A DNA stretch of 64,000 nt from Burkholderiaceae bacterium (lineage in GTDB: Bacteria > Pseudomonadota > Gammaproteobacteria > Burkholderiales > Burkholderiaceae_B), in the NCBI GenBank assembly GCA_021208885.1, contig JAJOJF010000031.1, positions 1-64,000 on the forward strand, written 5' to 3'. The position numbers and the translations under genes were made by a program. Positions 63,157 through 64,000 of the stretch are shown in pieces (the stretch's first letter is position 1; every line of letters starts with the position of its first letter). Under the pieces are notes generated by a model that was not told the DNA's origin, searched no databases, and was given only the letters and a program-made list of their open reading frames with translations.

Positions 63157-64000
63157 TGACGCTGATAGACTTTTTGCCGCTGTTGTTGGTGGTCGCAATT
63201 TATTTATTGTTCTGGGACGCCACCAAGTCGCGCAACAGCAACCGAGCATTTTTGTCATTGATCAGCGTGGTTTTTGGCGTGACCTATCTTGGGTGGCGGC
63301 TGCTAGAGACGGTTGTTTTGCCGCCAGAACTTGGCTGGGCCAATCAAGCCTGGACCATTGGATTATGGTTAGTTGAAGTGCTGGCCTTCATTGAGGTTGG
63401 CATTTTTTTGTTGATCATGAGTCGCACGAATGAGCGCAGCGCACAAGCAGACGCACTGTCTAAACGTAAACGCGACCCATCACCTGCGGTTGATATTTTT
63501 ATCCCGACGTACAACGAGCCCATCGACGTTCTGGAAAAGACCATTATTGGTGCTCAGAATATTGATTGGCCTAACAAAAAAGTTTGGGTGCTTGATGATG
63601 GCCGGCGTGATTGGCTAAGAGACTATTGCAGTGGCCGCCATGTGGGGTATTTGACCCGACCTGATAATGCGCATGCCAAAGCTGGCAATTTAAACCATGC
63701 ACTGGCCAACACAAGCGGTGAGTTTGTTTGCATTTTTGATGCAGACTTCGTGCCATTCCCAGGCTTTGTGCAAAGAACCATCGGGTTCTTTGACGACCCG
63801 AGTGTGGGTATTGTGCAAACACCACAGCACTTTTATAACAAGGACCCGATTCAGACCAACTTGAGCATTTCGCAGGATTATCCAGATGAGCAGCGTCTGT
63901 TTTTTGATGAAATGGCGGCCAGCCGTGATGCTTGGGACGCCGCATTTTGTTGTGGATCATGCAGCATTCAGCGAAGAGCGGCACTCGATGTGGTGGGTGG
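63156..64000 (+). CDS. BcsA-like family 2 glycosyltransferase (polysaccharide synthase), partial
   Basis: The first 281 residues of a membrane glycosyltransferase, cut by the window end. Three membrane helices (about 4-20, 31-53, 66-90) precede the catalytic domain. DDG (147-149), HAKAGNLNHAL (173-183), DAD (195-197) and TPQHFYNKDP (222-231) match bacterial cellulose synthase BcsA. FCCGSC (264-269) fits its FFCGS segment. The rest, including any PilZ domain and QxxRW motif, lies beyond 64000. The polymer could be cellulose or another beta-glycan. The ATG overlaps the HlyD stop. Confidence 0.9.
   Translation, partial: MTLIDFLPLLLVVAIYLLFWDATKSRNSNRAFLSLISVVFGVTYLGWRLLETVVLPPELGWANQAWTIGLWLVEVLAFIEVGIFLLIMSRTNERSAQADALSKRKRDPSPAVDIFIPTYNEPIDVLEKTIIGAQNIDWPNKKVWVLDDGRRDWLRDYCSGRHVGYLTRPDNAHAKAGNLNHALANTSGEFVCIFDADFVPFPGFVQRTIGFFDDPSVGIVQTPQHFYNKDPIQTNLSISQDYPDEQRLFFDEMAASRDAWDAAFCCGSCSIQRRAALDVVG

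Noticed and set aside
1..64000. CRISPR arrays, rRNA and tRNA genes, insertion sequences
   Set aside because: I read for spaced direct repeats, rRNA and tRNA signatures and transposase motifs and recognised none. Short or diverged examples could be missed without a search tool.

Overview
The window looks like a chromosomal segment of a beta-proteobacterium of the order Burkholderiales, most likely an Alcaligenaceae relative with moderate GC. This rests on the gene order rpe-gph-trpE-trpG-trpD-trpC beside apaG and mltA, the abundance of TRAP transporters and CaiB/BaiF CoA-transferases, and the DUF6279 and DUF3750 proteins. The genus is inference. I saw no rRNA, tRNA, CRISPR array or insertion sequence.

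Layout. 1-800: the start of a DEAD-box helicase gene and a RelE-type toxin whose antitoxin gene is frameshifted. 961-5414 (minus): a tightly packed run from a persulfide-dioxygenase-like hydrolase through polyphosphate:AMP phosphotransferase, a HIT protein and a CitE-like lyase to uracil-DNA glycosylase. It is divergent from a BigR/SqrR-type repressor with the redox cysteine pair. 6175-11820 (minus): rpe, gph, an unannotated trp leader peptide with attenuator, then trpE, G, D, C. 11922-16880 (plus): apaG, mltA, a UbiH-family monooxygenase, dsbC and an AI-2E-family permease. 16959-17462: a DUF2442/DUF4160 pair. 17640-24823 (minus): a TAXI-type TRAP transporter, lldD and a three-gene MacAB-like exporter in one run. 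25134-28298: a second TRAP system whose binding protein and permease genes face each other. 28477-34469: a MoxR-DUF58-vWA system, a trypsin-like protease with a poly-C tract near its start, and a second vWA protein. 34401-41084: thiosulfate-type permease, glutathione transferase, haloacid dehalogenase, cytochrome b561, carbonic anhydrase, an FNR-like regulator and an acetyltransferase.

41194-54668 is a catabolic island read outward from a LysR gene. The minus arm carries a glutaredoxin-DinB fusion, an amidase, a TRAP transporter, an isochorismatase-fold hydrolase and a CoA-transferase. The plus arm carries a MaoC protein, an MmgE/PrpD protein, an acyl-CoA dehydrogenase, a frameshifted CoA-transferase and a GntR regulator. 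The genes suggest uptake, amide cleavage, CoA activation and oxidation of an unidentified organic acid or amide.

54878-64000 is the most unusual part. Two orphan periplasmic binding proteins of different families, neither with ABC permease or ATPase genes nearby, are each coupled to a membrane c-di-GMP enzyme: a LivK-like protein to a GGDEF-EAL protein (likely phosphodiesterase), and a polar-amino-acid-type protein to a diguanylate cyclase. The pairs converge tail to tail and lie beside an HlyD-family protein and a BcsA-like polysaccharide synthase cut by the window edge. This suggests two periplasmic ligand inputs of opposite sign acting on c-di-GMP and exopolysaccharide.

Three reading-frame breaks lie in coding sequence (antitoxin near 650, protease at the 9-base C tract near 33274, CoA-transferase at an A4 tract near 53611). 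Each could be biological or a sequencing error; read-level data would decide.
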